A stretch of DNA of 22,176 bases from contig JBBSWB010000053.1 of assembly GCA_038046465.1 (NCBI GenBank), positions 1 to 22,176 on the forward strand, read 5' to 3'. Below the pieces are notes generated by a model that searched no databases, was not told where the DNA came from, and saw only the letters and a program-made list of their open reading frames with translations. Source of the stretch: JBBSWB01 sp038046465 (GTDB lineage: Archaea > Nanobdellota > Nanobdellia > Woesearchaeales > GW2011-AR9). Below are positions 7,986 through 14,903 of the stretch, piece after piece. Position 1 is the first letter of the stretch; the number at the start of each line of letters is the position of its first letter. The translations under genes were made by a program, and so were the position numbers.

Positions 7986-8855
7986 ATGGACAACATAAAG
8001 ATCACTTTAGAGACTCTGTACGATATTCTTAGAAATGAGAAGAAAAAAGAAGATTTACAGAAATTAGAGCCCTCTTTCTTTGCTGATGTTATCGGGTATC
8101 TTAGGGAAAAGAAGTCTTTGCTGGATCTTAAATGTGAAGGGGAAGAACTGTTTGCCGCTGGTGAAAAAGAAAAAGTAGAATATGAATTAAGAAGTATTAA
8201 GCGCATATTAAAAGAGATCTATGAAAAAAGAGAGAGAAAAATTATTGATATTGCTTTAAACCGAAGTAAAACTGGTTCCGACATCATTAATACTGATGCC
8301 CTGCTGCGGGAAGAAAAAGAATTTTATAAAAATATTTTAGGAACGCTGGATCTTTTCCGGCGAGGGATATTATTAAACTTATTTCGGGCAGAGCTGCCTA
8401 CCTTAACCACTGAAGGGATTAAAACTGCCGGCGAGATTCTTAGCAATAGCGTAAATAATCAAGGAAGTTTAGGCGTTGAAGAAAAAAAGATGGAAATAAG
8501 ATTAGAATTAGAAAAAAATGCCGCAGTTAAATTTGCTAAAGCGCCGCCTATTAAAGAAACAGAAGCTGAGGAAGGAGATTATTTAGAAACCGATTCGGAA
8601 GAAGAGCAAGCACAACCTAAACGAGAAGAACCAAAGCAACCGGAAGAAGATAAACAAAAAAAAGAAACCTTAAAAAAAGAATCTGAACCAAATCAAACTC
8701 CGGGTAAAGTTAAAATAGAATTTATCCATCCCACCCCCAGTTTTGTCTGGAAAGACCTGAAAGTTTACGGACCCTATGATAAAGGAGAAGAAACTGAAAT
8801 GTTTTTGGAAGTGGCAGATCTACTGGTGAGAAAAGGGCGGGCTAAGAAGAAGTAG
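7986..8855 (+). CDS. gins51: Archaeal GINS complex subunit GINS51
   Basis: GINS joins MCM and GAN/Cdc45 in the archaeal replicative helicase. This 289-residue protein has the GINS51 (GINS15) arrangement: a helical A domain first (about 1-150), then a long acidic/lysine linker rich in Glu, Lys, Pro and Gln (about 165-235), and a small C-terminal B domain (about 237-289) with VKIEFIHPTPSFVWKDLKVYG, GPYDKGEE and a final LLVRKGRA, the last two typical of archaeal GINS51. A TTG at 7974 would add four residues, but the ATG at 7986 is preferred because the G-rich GGGGGGAG just before it is the likely ribosome-binding site. The small membrane-protein gene starts 4 bases after its stop. Confidence 0.85.
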   Translation: MDNIKITLETLYDILRNEKKKEDLQKLEPSFFADVIGYLREKKSLLDLKCEGEELFAAGEKEKVEYELRSIKRILKEIYEKRERKIIDIALNRSKTGSDIINTDALLREEKEFYKNILGTLDLFRRGILLNLFRAELPTLTTEGIKTAGEILSNSVNNQGSLGVEEKKMEIRLELEKNAAVKFAKAPPIKETEAEEGDYLETDSEEEQAQPKREEPKQPEEDKQKKETLKKESEPNQTPGKVKIEFIHPTPSFVWKDLKVYGPYDKGEETEMFLEVADLLVRKGRAKKK

Positions 8856-8858
8856 AGA

Positions 8859-9176
8859 ATGCTAATGAAGAATCAACAAAGTATTGAAGATCGTTTAAAA
8901 GCCGACTCAGAAGAATTTATTTGGGTAACTGATTGTAATCCTGAACCTTCTTTAGTCAAAGAAATGAGAAAAGAATTGGTTTTTTTAAAGTGTGCTAATA
9001 AAGTTGCCGCAGCTGAAACTATTGCTGTGGGTTATTTGACTATTGTTTATTTAGGATGCCGTCCGCTTTGTGTTACGGCCACCCTCTTGGCCGCAGGAAT
9101 GTTTGGGTATTCTGCATACCATATTTATGATTCATCTAAAAAAATTAAAGAAATGGAAAATAAACCTGAAAGATAA
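8859..9176 (+). CDS. Small membrane protein, unknown function
   Basis: The 105-residue protein has a soluble acidic N-terminus (about 1-45), a hydrophobic stretch likely forming a two-helix hairpin (about 48-68 and 72-92, with a short RPLC turn), and a short basic tail. No family was recognised. It begins 4 bases after the GINS51 stop and is therefore almost certainly co-transcribed with it. Either ATG at 8859 or ATG at 8865 could be the start; a GAG precedes the first. No link to replication is implied beyond the shared transcript. Confidence 0.65.
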   Translation: MLMKNQQSIEDRLKADSEEFIWVTDCNPEPSLVKEMRKELVFLKCANKVAAAETIAVGYLTIVYLGCRPLCVTATLLAAGMFGYSAYHIYDSSKKIKEMENKPER

Positions 9177-9209
9177 AACTAATTAATTACACTACGAGGG
9201 GTTTTAAAA

Positions 9210-9842
9210 ATGAACAAAACGCTGGATATTTTAATGGCTGCAGGATTTGCATTTACTAACTTTTTAGAAAATGGTCCTAATCATGACTCGGTTAATTATA
9301 CAGATATAACTGCAAACCCTACTAATGTAACTGCATATAATCCTTTCTCCCTTGCTAATCGATTACCAGCAGATAATCTTGATTCCGCTGGGTTGATTGA
9401 ACGAGTTAGAAACGAAGGTGCAAGAAGAGCGCTGGAGCATTTTAAAGAAGTTAAGGACGAGATATTCAGTACCCAAGATTTTACCTTAACTCTTTCTGCT
9501 TATGCTAACAACGAACAAGTTTTTCCAGCTCTGCAAATTGTTTATAACGGTTCCCAACCAAAGAACCAGGATCTTAAAATAAAATTTGTTCTGTGCGCAG
9601 CTTCTTTTGTAGATAATAAATGGCAGGGGAGCTGTTTTATGCCCCTGCGCAGAAGCGAGCAAAAAGGGCCGTTTCAACCACAGGAAATTAGAAAAGCTGA
9701 ACCTAAACAGCCGTTGTTATATCCTTATGCGGCCAATCCTGCTTATGTATTACTGCCCCACGCACAGATTGAGATTGCCAACGAACAGATTGATTTGGGA
9801 ACATTAATAGGTAAAAATGTTGAGATTAGCCCTAGAAAATAA
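9210..9842 (+). CDS. Hypothetical protein, 210 residues
   Basis: No family was recognised. A good ribosome-binding site (GAGGGG, about 10 bases before the ATG) supports the start. The N-terminus has a short hydrophobic patch (TLDILMAAGFAF) too weak to call a signal peptide. Residues 20-60 are Asn/Thr/Pro-rich. The centre (about 105-150) alternates hydrophobic and polar residues like a beta-sheet domain (LTLSAY, LQIVYNG, LKIKFVLCAASF), followed by a Pro-rich segment. It is 33 bases after the small membrane-protein gene on the same strand, consistent with one GINS51 operon. Cys residues are few. Confidence 0.6.
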   Translation: MNKTLDILMAAGFAFTNFLENGPNHDSVNYTDITANPTNVTAYNPFSLANRLPADNLDSAGLIERVRNEGARRALEHFKEVKDEIFSTQDFTLTLSAYANNEQVFPALQIVYNGSQPKNQDLKIKFVLCAASFVDNKWQGSCFMPLRRSEQKGPFQPQEIRKAEPKQPLLYPYAANPAYVLLPHAQIEIANEQIDLGTLIGKNVEISPRK

Positions 9843-9908
9843 ATTGTTGTAAACAAAGAGATTGGTAAATCTTATCGTTCTTACACTGGGGCGGTTTTGG
9901 GCATTAAG

Positions 9909-9918
9909 TTTAAAAATA
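9909..9918 (+). promoter_or_regulatory. Putative TATA box for the thioesterase gene
   Basis: The AT-rich stretch TTTAAAAATA is centred about 29 bases before the ATG at 9942, fitting leaderless transcription. The 99-base gap holds nothing else recognisable. Confidence 0.45.
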
Positions 9919-9941
9919 ATGTACTGTTCTAAAGTTATAAA

Positions 9942-10400
9942 ATGCAAGTTCCACCAGAAAGACTAGAAAAAATATTGGAATTATACAAACCCGACTGCAA
10001 GTATTTAGTAGAGGCAAATGTAAATTATCCAAAAGCAGAGGGTAGATTTAAGTTGGGCGATACATATTATACTGCAAGAAAGCTGGAACATATGACTTCG
10101 ATTGAAGCCCAACTTTGCTTAAATCAATTATGTTACTCTGCTTTTGGTGAATGGTTACCAGAAGGAAGATTTGATGAAGCCATAATTTTTGACAAATATT
10201 TAAAATTAATGAAAGAGAATATGTTCGTAATAGACTTTAACATGGGATTTAAAAAACCAATTTTTACAAATGTAGATGTTCAAGGACAAATAGAATTAAT
10301 GAAAATGGAAACGCACGGTAGTTTGTATTTAGCTTTTTTGGATTGTGAATTTGAGCAAGGAAAATTTAAAGGAAAAATGGGGCTCGCATTGAAGCGATAA
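9942..10400 (+). CDS. FcoT-like hot-dog fold thioesterase
   Basis: The 152-residue protein resembles FcoT, the type III fatty acyl-CoA thioesterase first described in Mycobacterium tuberculosis (Rv0098). Matching blocks recalled from that family are KILELYKPDCKYLVEA (11-25), a GRFKLGD strand, the signature EAQLCLNQLCYSAFGE (55-70) with the NQLxYSAF core, and FKKPI near 103. These suit a single hot-dog domain acting on acyl thioesters, although acyl-CoA as the substrate is an inference. It has no signal peptide, so it is cytoplasmic. It is followed after 15 bases by the MnmC-like gene and probably shares its transcript. The family is best known from actinobacteria, so its presence here suggests an old transfer or a broader family. 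Confidence 0.7.
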   Translation: MQVPPERLEKILELYKPDCKYLVEANVNYPKAEGRFKLGDTYYTARKLEHMTSIEAQLCLNQLCYSAFGEWLPEGRFDEAIIFDKYLKLMKENMFVIDFNMGFKKPIFTNVDVQGQIELMKMETHGSLYLAFLDCEFEQGKFKGKMGLALKR

Positions 10401-10415
10401 GCCATAATTCTTAAC

Positions 10416-11075
10416 ATGATCAAAAAAATAATTACTGCTGATAATACTGAATCTTTCCTGAATGAAGAACTGGGTGAATCTTACCATTCACAAACAGGAG
10501 CAATAGAAGAAGCGCTTAAAAAATATATTCTTCCCTGCAAAATAATTGAATTAGCTAAAAGTGGAAAAATAAGAATCCTAGATGTCTGTTCCGGCTTGGG
10601 ATATAATTCTGCCCTAGCTATCTCCATGGCTTTGGAAGAAAACCCCAACTGCGAGATTGAAGTTATCGGTTTAGAATTAGATTCAGCGATTATTAAAAAA
10701 ATACAGGAAGTAAATCCGCCTATTTCTTTTTTTAAGCATTACAAAAAAATAAATCCGTCTTGTTTAAAATTTAAAGAAGGAAAAGTTTCTGTGGAAATTA
10801 TGCTAGGGGATGCTCGGGAAAAAGCCAAAGAACTGCCGGAAAATTATTTTGATGCAATTTTCTTTGATCCTTTCTCGCCAAAAAATTCTCCAGAGATGTG
10901 GCAGGAATCTTTCTTTAAGGAAATGCACCGGATTATGAAAGAATCGGCAATTTTAGCAACGTATTCTTGTGCAAGAATAGCCAGAGATAACATGAGCAAC
11001 GCCGGATTAATGTATGACGATGGGCCCATTGTCGGAAGAAGAGGGCCGGGAACCTTGGCTACTAAATGGGTGTAA
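10416..11075 (+). CDS. MnmC-like tRNA wobble-uridine methyltransferase
   Basis: This is a class I SAM-dependent methyltransferase with the MnmC methyltransferase (DUF752) signature. In bacteria that domain methylates aminomethyl-uridine at tRNA position 34. Supporting motifs are ESYHSQTGAIEEA (21-33), the SAM loop LDVCSGLGYNSALA (55-68), an acidic GLELD at strand 2, GDARE near 131, and FDPFSPKNSPEMW (150-162), the family hallmark. The FAD oxidase domain of E. coli MnmC is absent, as expected for stand-alone archaeal forms. It ends at GPGTLATKWV. The frame after the stop stays open for 22 more codons with a lysine/glutamine-rich repeat. The gene lies 15 bases after the FcoT-like gene. Confidence 0.8.
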   Translation: MIKKIITADNTESFLNEELGESYHSQTGAIEEALKKYILPCKIIELAKSGKIRILDVCSGLGYNSALAISMALEENPNCEIEVIGLELDSAIIKKIQEVNPPISFFKHYKKINPSCLKFKEGKVSVEIMLGDAREKAKELPENYFDAIFFDPFSPKNSPEMWQESFFKEMHRIMKESAILATYSCARIARDNMSNAGLMYDDGPIVGRRGPGTLATKWV

Positions 11076-11078
11076 GAA

Positions 11079-11123
11079 GTTAAACAAGAAGCCATTAAGC
11101 AAAAGCAGATTAAACAAAAAGCA
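11079..11123. repeat. Three 15-base imperfect tandem repeats
   Basis: GTTAAACAAGAAGCC, ATTAAGCAAAAGCAG and ATTAAACAAAAAGCA follow each other directly after the MnmC-like stop codon. The 15-base period equals five codons, and the frame of the preceding gene reads through it as VKQEA-IKQKQ-IKQKA. Confidence 0.7.
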
Positions 11124-11139
11124 TTTATCTTCTCAACAG

Positions 11140-11156
11140 TATAAATCTTTATATTC
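11140..11156 (+). promoter_or_regulatory. Putative TATA region for the proteasome-like gene
   Basis: TATAAATCTTTATATTC contains two overlapping TATA-like elements 22-38 bases before the ATG at 11178. The second is at leaderless spacing. Confidence 0.5.
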
Positions 11157-11177
11157 TTTTTATTTTCTATAACATTC

Positions 11178-12077
11178 ATGACTATAATTGGTGCTGCAAA
11201 ATTTAATCCCTACGAAGGGGCCATCATTGCCGACAGGCAGTCTTCAACTTCGTCTACAAGATATTTAATCAGCACTAAACTTCACTTAGTAGAAGGCGGT
11301 AATGATTCTAAATTTATTTTTGGCGGAACTGGAAGTGCCGGCCGTATTTATGAAATAATATTAAGGTTAAAAGAGGGTATTGCTGAATTAAAAGAAAAAC
11401 CAAGCACCAAATATGATTTTAGAGATTTTATGGGAGAAATTATTAAAGAATATAAAGAAGATTATCTTAAACGAAGATTTAACCAGGAATTGATTAATCT
11501 CCCCGAAAAACATCCCGGCCAGAAAGGTTGGGAAGAATATTTGGCTGGAAAACAAAAAACGATTTTAGAAGATTTTGATGAATTAGATGAACCTTTTCTT
11601 GTTTTAAGCTGCGATAAAAATGGAGTTGCACTCCAACGGATTTCTGTAAAACCAGAAAACACTCGCTTAGTTTCCCATCTTTATGATGCGATCGGGTCAG
11701 GAGAAAGTTTAGCAGACCTGGTTTTACATGATTTTTTTAAAAATATAGACGAAAAAGAAGCAGTTAATCCGATAGAAGGGATAATGGTGTTACTGCAGGC
11801 AGTGGCTCGTGCTGCTGACCGAAGCAAAAGTGTAGGAGGAATCCCTCAACTATATGTAATCGATCACGGAAAAGTAATTTCTCCCAGAAGAAATAATTTA
11901 AAATTAGCGGAAGAGATTTCCCGTGCAGAAGGAAAAGGTTATTTTAATAAGGGGTTTGCGGTTGAGGCCTTAGAAGATTTGATTTACAAAGGGGCTAATT
12001 TTGAAACGGTTGAAGAAAATATGTTGCAGAAAACTAAAAACCCTAAAGCTTTGCTGCGGTTTCTGAGAGGATATTAA
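11178..12077 (+). CDS. Proteasome/HslV-like Ntn-hydrolase, divergent
   Basis: The start MTIIGAAKF, then GAIIADRQSS and TKLHLV, matches the beginning of proteasome beta and HslV chains. Counting Thr2 as residue 1 after Met removal, Asp is at 18 and Lys at 33, close to the canonical Thr1/Asp17/Lys33 set. Later blocks also fit: FIFGGTGSAGRIYEI (47-60), DAIGSGESLADLVL (170-183) and DRSKSVGGIPQLYVID (214-229), the Ser and Asp region of the active site. The protein is 299 residues against about 175-210 for beta/HslV, because of a charged helical insertion (about 75-135) and a C-terminal extension after about 235. It lacks a propeptide. It could be a peptidase, a transpeptidase like the methanogen proteasome homologue connectase, or an inactive relative. 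It ends one base before bud32, which runs convergently. Confidence 0.65.
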   Translation: MTIIGAAKFNPYEGAIIADRQSSTSSTRYLISTKLHLVEGGNDSKFIFGGTGSAGRIYEIILRLKEGIAELKEKPSTKYDFRDFMGEIIKEYKEDYLKRRFNQELINLPEKHPGQKGWEEYLAGKQKTILEDFDELDEPFLVLSCDKNGVALQRISVKPENTRLVSHLYDAIGSGESLADLVLHDFFKNIDEKEAVNPIEGIMVLLQAVARAADRSKSVGGIPQLYVIDHGKVISPRRNNLKLAEEISRAEGKGYFNKGFAVEALEDLIYKGANFETVEENMLQKTKNPKALLRFLRGY

Positions 12078-12078
12078 C

Positions 12079-12693
12079 TTACTTCTTATTTCTGCCCCTT
12101 TTTCTTACCTGTTCGAATCGTTTTAGAACTGCGGCAGCTTCGGGACATTCTTCTTGATACCCTTCTAGAACTTTTTCAAAAACCGCAGGATATAAATTAT
12201 AATGAGCGCTTTCTAACGCCCGATCTAATAAAGATAAGTCCGTAGCTTTATCTTCAATTTTTTCTGAAAAGAATGACAATCCAAAATCAATCAGATTAAT
12301 TTCTCCGGTTTCTGCATGTTTGATCATATTGGAAGTGGTCAAATCATTATGGATGATGTTGTTTCGATGCAGTCTGCCCACTTTTTTGCCAATTTCCCAA
12401 GCCAATTGCTGATAATTATCTCCTTGCAGTAAAACATCTTTTAATTTTTCTCCTGGAACAAAATCCATTACAATGGACATTCGTTTATCACAAAATTCTA
12501 GTAAATGCGGAGCAGGATATTGCAGTTCTTCTAATTTTTGCAGAATTTTAGCTTCTCTTCTGGTTCTAAATTTACGCAAAGATTCGTCCAAGTGAGGAAG
12601 ACGATAGCTTTTGCTAAACCGTTCTTTAATTACTTTACTATTATCTGAATGCAGGATCGCTTCTGCACCTTGAGCTATTTTTATCATTTCCAT
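12079..12693 (-). CDS. bud32: Bud32 / PRPK atypical protein kinase of KEOPS
   Basis: Bud32 is the kinase/ATPase subunit of KEOPS, which with Kae1 makes threonylcarbamoyl-adenosine (t6A) at tRNA position 37. The 204-residue protein has the minimal kinase fold: GAEA near 9-12, Lys23, the Bud32 signature YRLPHLDESLRKFRTRREA (30-48) with Glu47, catalytic HNDLTTSNM (115-123; Asp117, Asn122), DFG at 136-138 and a basic tail RKRGRNKK as in the family. The usual HGDLTTSN reads HNDLTTSN here. It is a stand-alone kinase, not the Kae1-Bud32 fusion found in some archaea. It lies downstream of thioredoxin (70-base gap) and ends one base from the convergent proteasome-like gene. Confidence 0.92.
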   Translation of the reverse strand: MEMIKIAQGAEAILHSDNSKVIKERFSKSYRLPHLDESLRKFRTRREAKILQKLEELQYPAPHLLEFCDKRMSIVMDFVPGEKLKDVLLQGDNYQQLAWEIGKKVGRLHRNNIIHNDLTTSNMIKHAETGEINLIDFGLSFFSEKIEDKATDLSLLDRALESAHYNLYPAVFEKVLEGYQEECPEAAAVLKRFEQVRKRGRNKK

Positions 12694-12709
12694 TAACTTA
12701 ACCTATTTA

Positions 12710-12724
12710 ACTTAGTAACTAAGT
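12710..12724. repeat. Inverted repeat upstream of bud32
   Basis: ACTTAGT, A, ACTAAGT form a perfect 7-base inverted repeat in the gap between thioredoxin and bud32, 17 bases before the bud32 start. It is AT-rich and could be an operator or part of the promoter. Confidence 0.35.
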
Positions 12725-12763
12725 AACTTATTTAATCCAGAATTAACCATAGGCGGACAGTTT

Positions 12764-13090
12764 TTAAACTTTTTCCAAAATTGCTTCGATTTTATGTTTC
12801 AATACTTCTTTAGGAGCAAAACCAATAATCCGGTCTACTTCTTCGCCATGATTGAAAACGATTAAGCAGGGAATTCCCATAACCCCATAATCTTCAGCAA
12901 CGGTGGGAAAATCTTCGGTAGAAATTTTAGTAAATTTTAATTTTCCAGAATACTGTTTACTCACTTCTTCAAAAACAGGAGTCAACATTTTACACGGACC
13001 GCACCAGGAAGCCCAAAAATCAACAATTACTGGAAGCTTTGACTGAAGAACTTCAGTTTCAAAGTTTTTTGCTGTTAATTCAATAACCAT
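12764..13090 (-). CDS. trxA: Thioredoxin
   Basis: This is a typical thioredoxin of 108 residues with the active site FWASWCGPCKML (Cys30, Cys33), the buried Asp24 in IVDFWA, and the cis-proline in MGIPCL (Pro74) followed, unusually, by Cys75, and FAPKEVLKHKIE at the end. It reduces disulfides in the cytoplasm, as it has no signal peptide. It is transcribed away from the membrane-bound thioredoxin/DsbD-like gene from a shared 202-base promoter region, which makes it a plausible electron donor for that protein. bud32 follows after 70 bases. Confidence 0.95.
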   Translation of the reverse strand: MVIELTAKNFETEVLQSKLPVIVDFWASWCGPCKMLTPVFEEVSKQYSGKLKFTKISTEDFPTVAEDYGVMGIPCLIVFNHGEEVDRIIGFAPKEVLKHKIEAILEKV

Positions 13091-13111
13091 TTTACCAGAG
13101 GTATCTAATTA

Positions 13112-13121
13112 CTATATAAAT
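13112..13121 (-). promoter_or_regulatory. Putative TATA box for thioredoxin
   Basis: Read on the minus strand this is TTTATATAG, centred about 26 bases before the start codon at 13090, the leaderless spacing. Confidence 0.5.
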
Positions 13122-13195
13122 TCTACGAAACTAAAATGCTCTGTAAAAAAAAGTCACCGCTTAGGCCAAGACTTGTAGTCCAAAGCAAACAAAAT

Positions 13196-13225
13196 GTTTA
13201 TATATTATACAAGCCTTATATAAAC
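13196..13225. promoter_or_regulatory. AT-rich inverted repeat, promoter or dif-like site
   Basis: GTTTATATA and TATATAAAC are exact inverted repeats with a 12-base spacer (TTATACAAGCCT). The right arm is a good TATA box for the plus-strand gene at 13293. The 30-base arrangement of two 11-base arms (9 of 11 paired) around an 8-base centre also resembles a Xer dif-type site. Bases 13234-13265 carry two near copies of TTTAGTAAA. Promoter is the more likely reading. Confidence 0.4.
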
Positions 13226-13292
13226 AATCTAGGTTTAGTAAAATAAACGATTTAGATTTAGTAAAGATTTTAGAAAAGTGGTTGAGGAAAAG

Positions 13293-14558
13293 ATGTTTAA
13301 AAAAAATAAAGGTTTTATTCTAGTTTTGATTAGCTTGCTTACTTTTTTAATTCTTTTCTCGGCTGCCAATGCTGCTGATGCGGATGTTGTTGCTACTGAT
13401 GCAGGCGCAGTTGTTACTGATGCTGATGCTCCTCTGCTGGATACTTCTGCCGGCGCAACCGAAAATAAAGAACTGGCTGTTTCTTCGGCAGCAAACTTAA
13501 GCCCAGCCATAACTAGCTGCATTTATTATTTCTATGCTAAAGAATGCCCAAACTGTGTTCCCCTGGATTCATATTTTATAGGTTTAACTTTAAAATACCC
13601 TAAACTACAAGTGGAAAAATTTGAAGTATATCACAATTACCAAAATTATAAACTAGTGCAAGATTACTTTAATGCTTACAATATCAAGGAAAAAAATATT
13701 CCGGTCGTTTTTATCAGCGGAAGTTATTTTATTGGAACCGACTCTATTACTTCTTTTTTAGAAGAATCTATTAAAAAAAATCCTAATGCCTCTTGTCCTT
13801 TACCAGAAGAAAAACCAATTGGAGTTATTGGTAAAGGAGAACCACTAGATGTACTTAAAAGACTTACTTTCTTGTCTGTTACTACAGCTGCACTAACTGA
13901 TTTATTTACTCCCGGGATGATTGCCTTGCTGTTGATCCTCTTGGCGATAGTCACTTTAATTGAAGAACTGGAGCATATGTTAAAGAAAGGCACCCTTTTT
14001 ATAATGGGGGTATATTTAGCTTATTGTTTATTTGGTGTTGGTCTATTTAGTTGGTTAAATAATCATAGCCTCTACCTGTATTTCTACAAATTTATTGGTT
14101 TTGCCGCTATCCTTTTTGCAGTAGTAGGAATCAATATGTTCTTCAAAACGTGGCATTCGGTAATTAAAAAATATCCCGACTATCAGGAATCAGTTAAAAG
14201 TGCGGCTACGTTTGTATTGTCTTATCCGGGCGTGTTCTTGGTTGGATTTATCAGTGCTTTATTCACCTTTGCCGGAGTTAATAACACGTTTATCTTATTA
14301 AGAGATGTATACACAGGATATTCTGTAAAATCGGCTATCCTGCCGTTAATATTTTATTACGGATTGATATTACTGTTACTATTTGTGGTTCTGTTGATTG
14401 CCTTCCATTTTATCCGCCAACAGATGGAAGAGTATGCTACTCGCAATAAAGTCTCCGATGTAAAAGAAACGATGTGGAAAAAACATTATGTCCAGATCTT
14501 AAATTTCTGTATAAGAACCTTTATGTTGGTTTTAGGGTTAGTGTTATTGTTTATTTGA
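13293..14558 (+). CDS. Exported thioredoxin-like domain fused to a DsbD/CcdA-like membrane region
   Basis: The ATG at 13293, with GAGG five bases before it, gives a classic signal peptide (MFKKNKG, hydrophobic core, then ANA|ADA near 27). A GTG at 13278 would only add five residues. After a low-complexity Asp/Ala/Val/Thr linker (28-70) comes a thioredoxin/glutaredoxin-like domain (about 73-165) with Cys85-Pro-Asn-Cys88 and IPVVF. The C-terminal half has about six membrane helices arranged like CcdA/DsbD. Where CcdA/DsbD usually have an NPC-type motif in the first helix, this one has FTPG, and the region's only cysteine seems to be in VYLAYCLFG. Electron transfer through the membrane by the usual cysteine pair is therefore doubtful. 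It shares a divergent promoter region with thioredoxin. Confidence 0.75.
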   Translation: MFKKNKGFILVLISLLTFLILFSAANAADADVVATDAGAVVTDADAPLLDTSAGATENKELAVSSAANLSPAITSCIYYFYAKECPNCVPLDSYFIGLTLKYPKLQVEKFEVYHNYQNYKLVQDYFNAYNIKEKNIPVVFISGSYFIGTDSITSFLEESIKKNPNASCPLPEEKPIGVIGKGEPLDVLKRLTFLSVTTAALTDLFTPGMIALLLILLAIVTLIEELEHMLKKGTLFIMGVYLAYCLFGVGLFSWLNNHSLYLYFYKFIGFAAILFAVVGINMFFKTWHSVIKKYPDYQESVKSAATFVLSYPGVFLVGFISALFTFAGVNNTFILLRDVYTGYSVKSAILPLIFYYGLILLLLFVVLLIAFHFIRQQMEEYATRNKVSDVKETMWKKHYVQILNFCIRTFMLVLGLVLLFI

Positions 14559-14592
14559 ATTTTAGAATTTTAATAGCAAGCTTTTAATAGTG

Positions 14593-14615
14593 GGTTTATT
14601 TAAAAAAAATAAACC
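14593..14615. promoter_or_regulatory. Hairpin abutting a start codon
   Basis: GGTTTATTT, AAAAA, AAATAAACC is a perfect 9-base inverted repeat that ends on the base just before the ATG at 14616. It contains a TATA-like TTATTTAAAA and could be promoter, terminator of the gene before it, or a translational operator. Confidence 0.55.
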
Positions 14616-14876
14616 ATGGGAATTGAAAATCTGCCAATAATCCGTAAAAGTCAAGATGACCTTAAAGTGGTTGAAAGAGCTGAACTTACTTTTAGGGATG
14701 GGGGGCGTGTTCTTGCTTATGTTGCCGGAAGAACTAGAGATGGCTTGTTAGTCTATGATAGTTCAGCAGTAAAGAAAGGCTCTGAGTTATATATAGAATT
14801 TAATTTTTTTTATTATGTAAAGGTTGGAAAAATTAGAAACTATATGCCTTTAAACCGGCGATTAGAACTGGTTTAA
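14616..14876 (+). CDS. Small beta-rich protein, possibly PilZ-like
   Basis: The 86-residue protein alternates short strands and turns: ERAELTFRDGGRVLAYVAGRT, then DGLLVYDSS, GSELYIEF, YYVKVGKIRNY and NRRLELV. This order loosely resembles a PilZ barrel (strand, DxSxxG-like turn, strand, G-x-V/I strand), but the PilZ RxxxR and DxSxxG ligand motifs are not intact, so nucleotide binding is not claimed. There are no membrane segments or Cys residues. A 9-base hairpin ends at the base before the start codon. It lies 57 bases after the DsbD-like gene and is convergent with the gene at 14904. Confidence 0.55.
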   Translation: MGIENLPIIRKSQDDLKVVERAELTFRDGGRVLAYVAGRTRDGLLVYDSSAVKKGSELYIEFNFFYYVKVGKIRNYMPLNRRLELV

Positions 14877-14903
14877 AAAATCAATTTAAATTAACAAGAA
14901 TAA

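Noticed and set aside
13235..13522. Minus-strand frame rich in Ala and Ser opposite the exported thioredoxin-like protein
   Set aside because: It is the complement of the Asp/Ala-rich linker and signal peptide, which is explained by the plus-strand gene.
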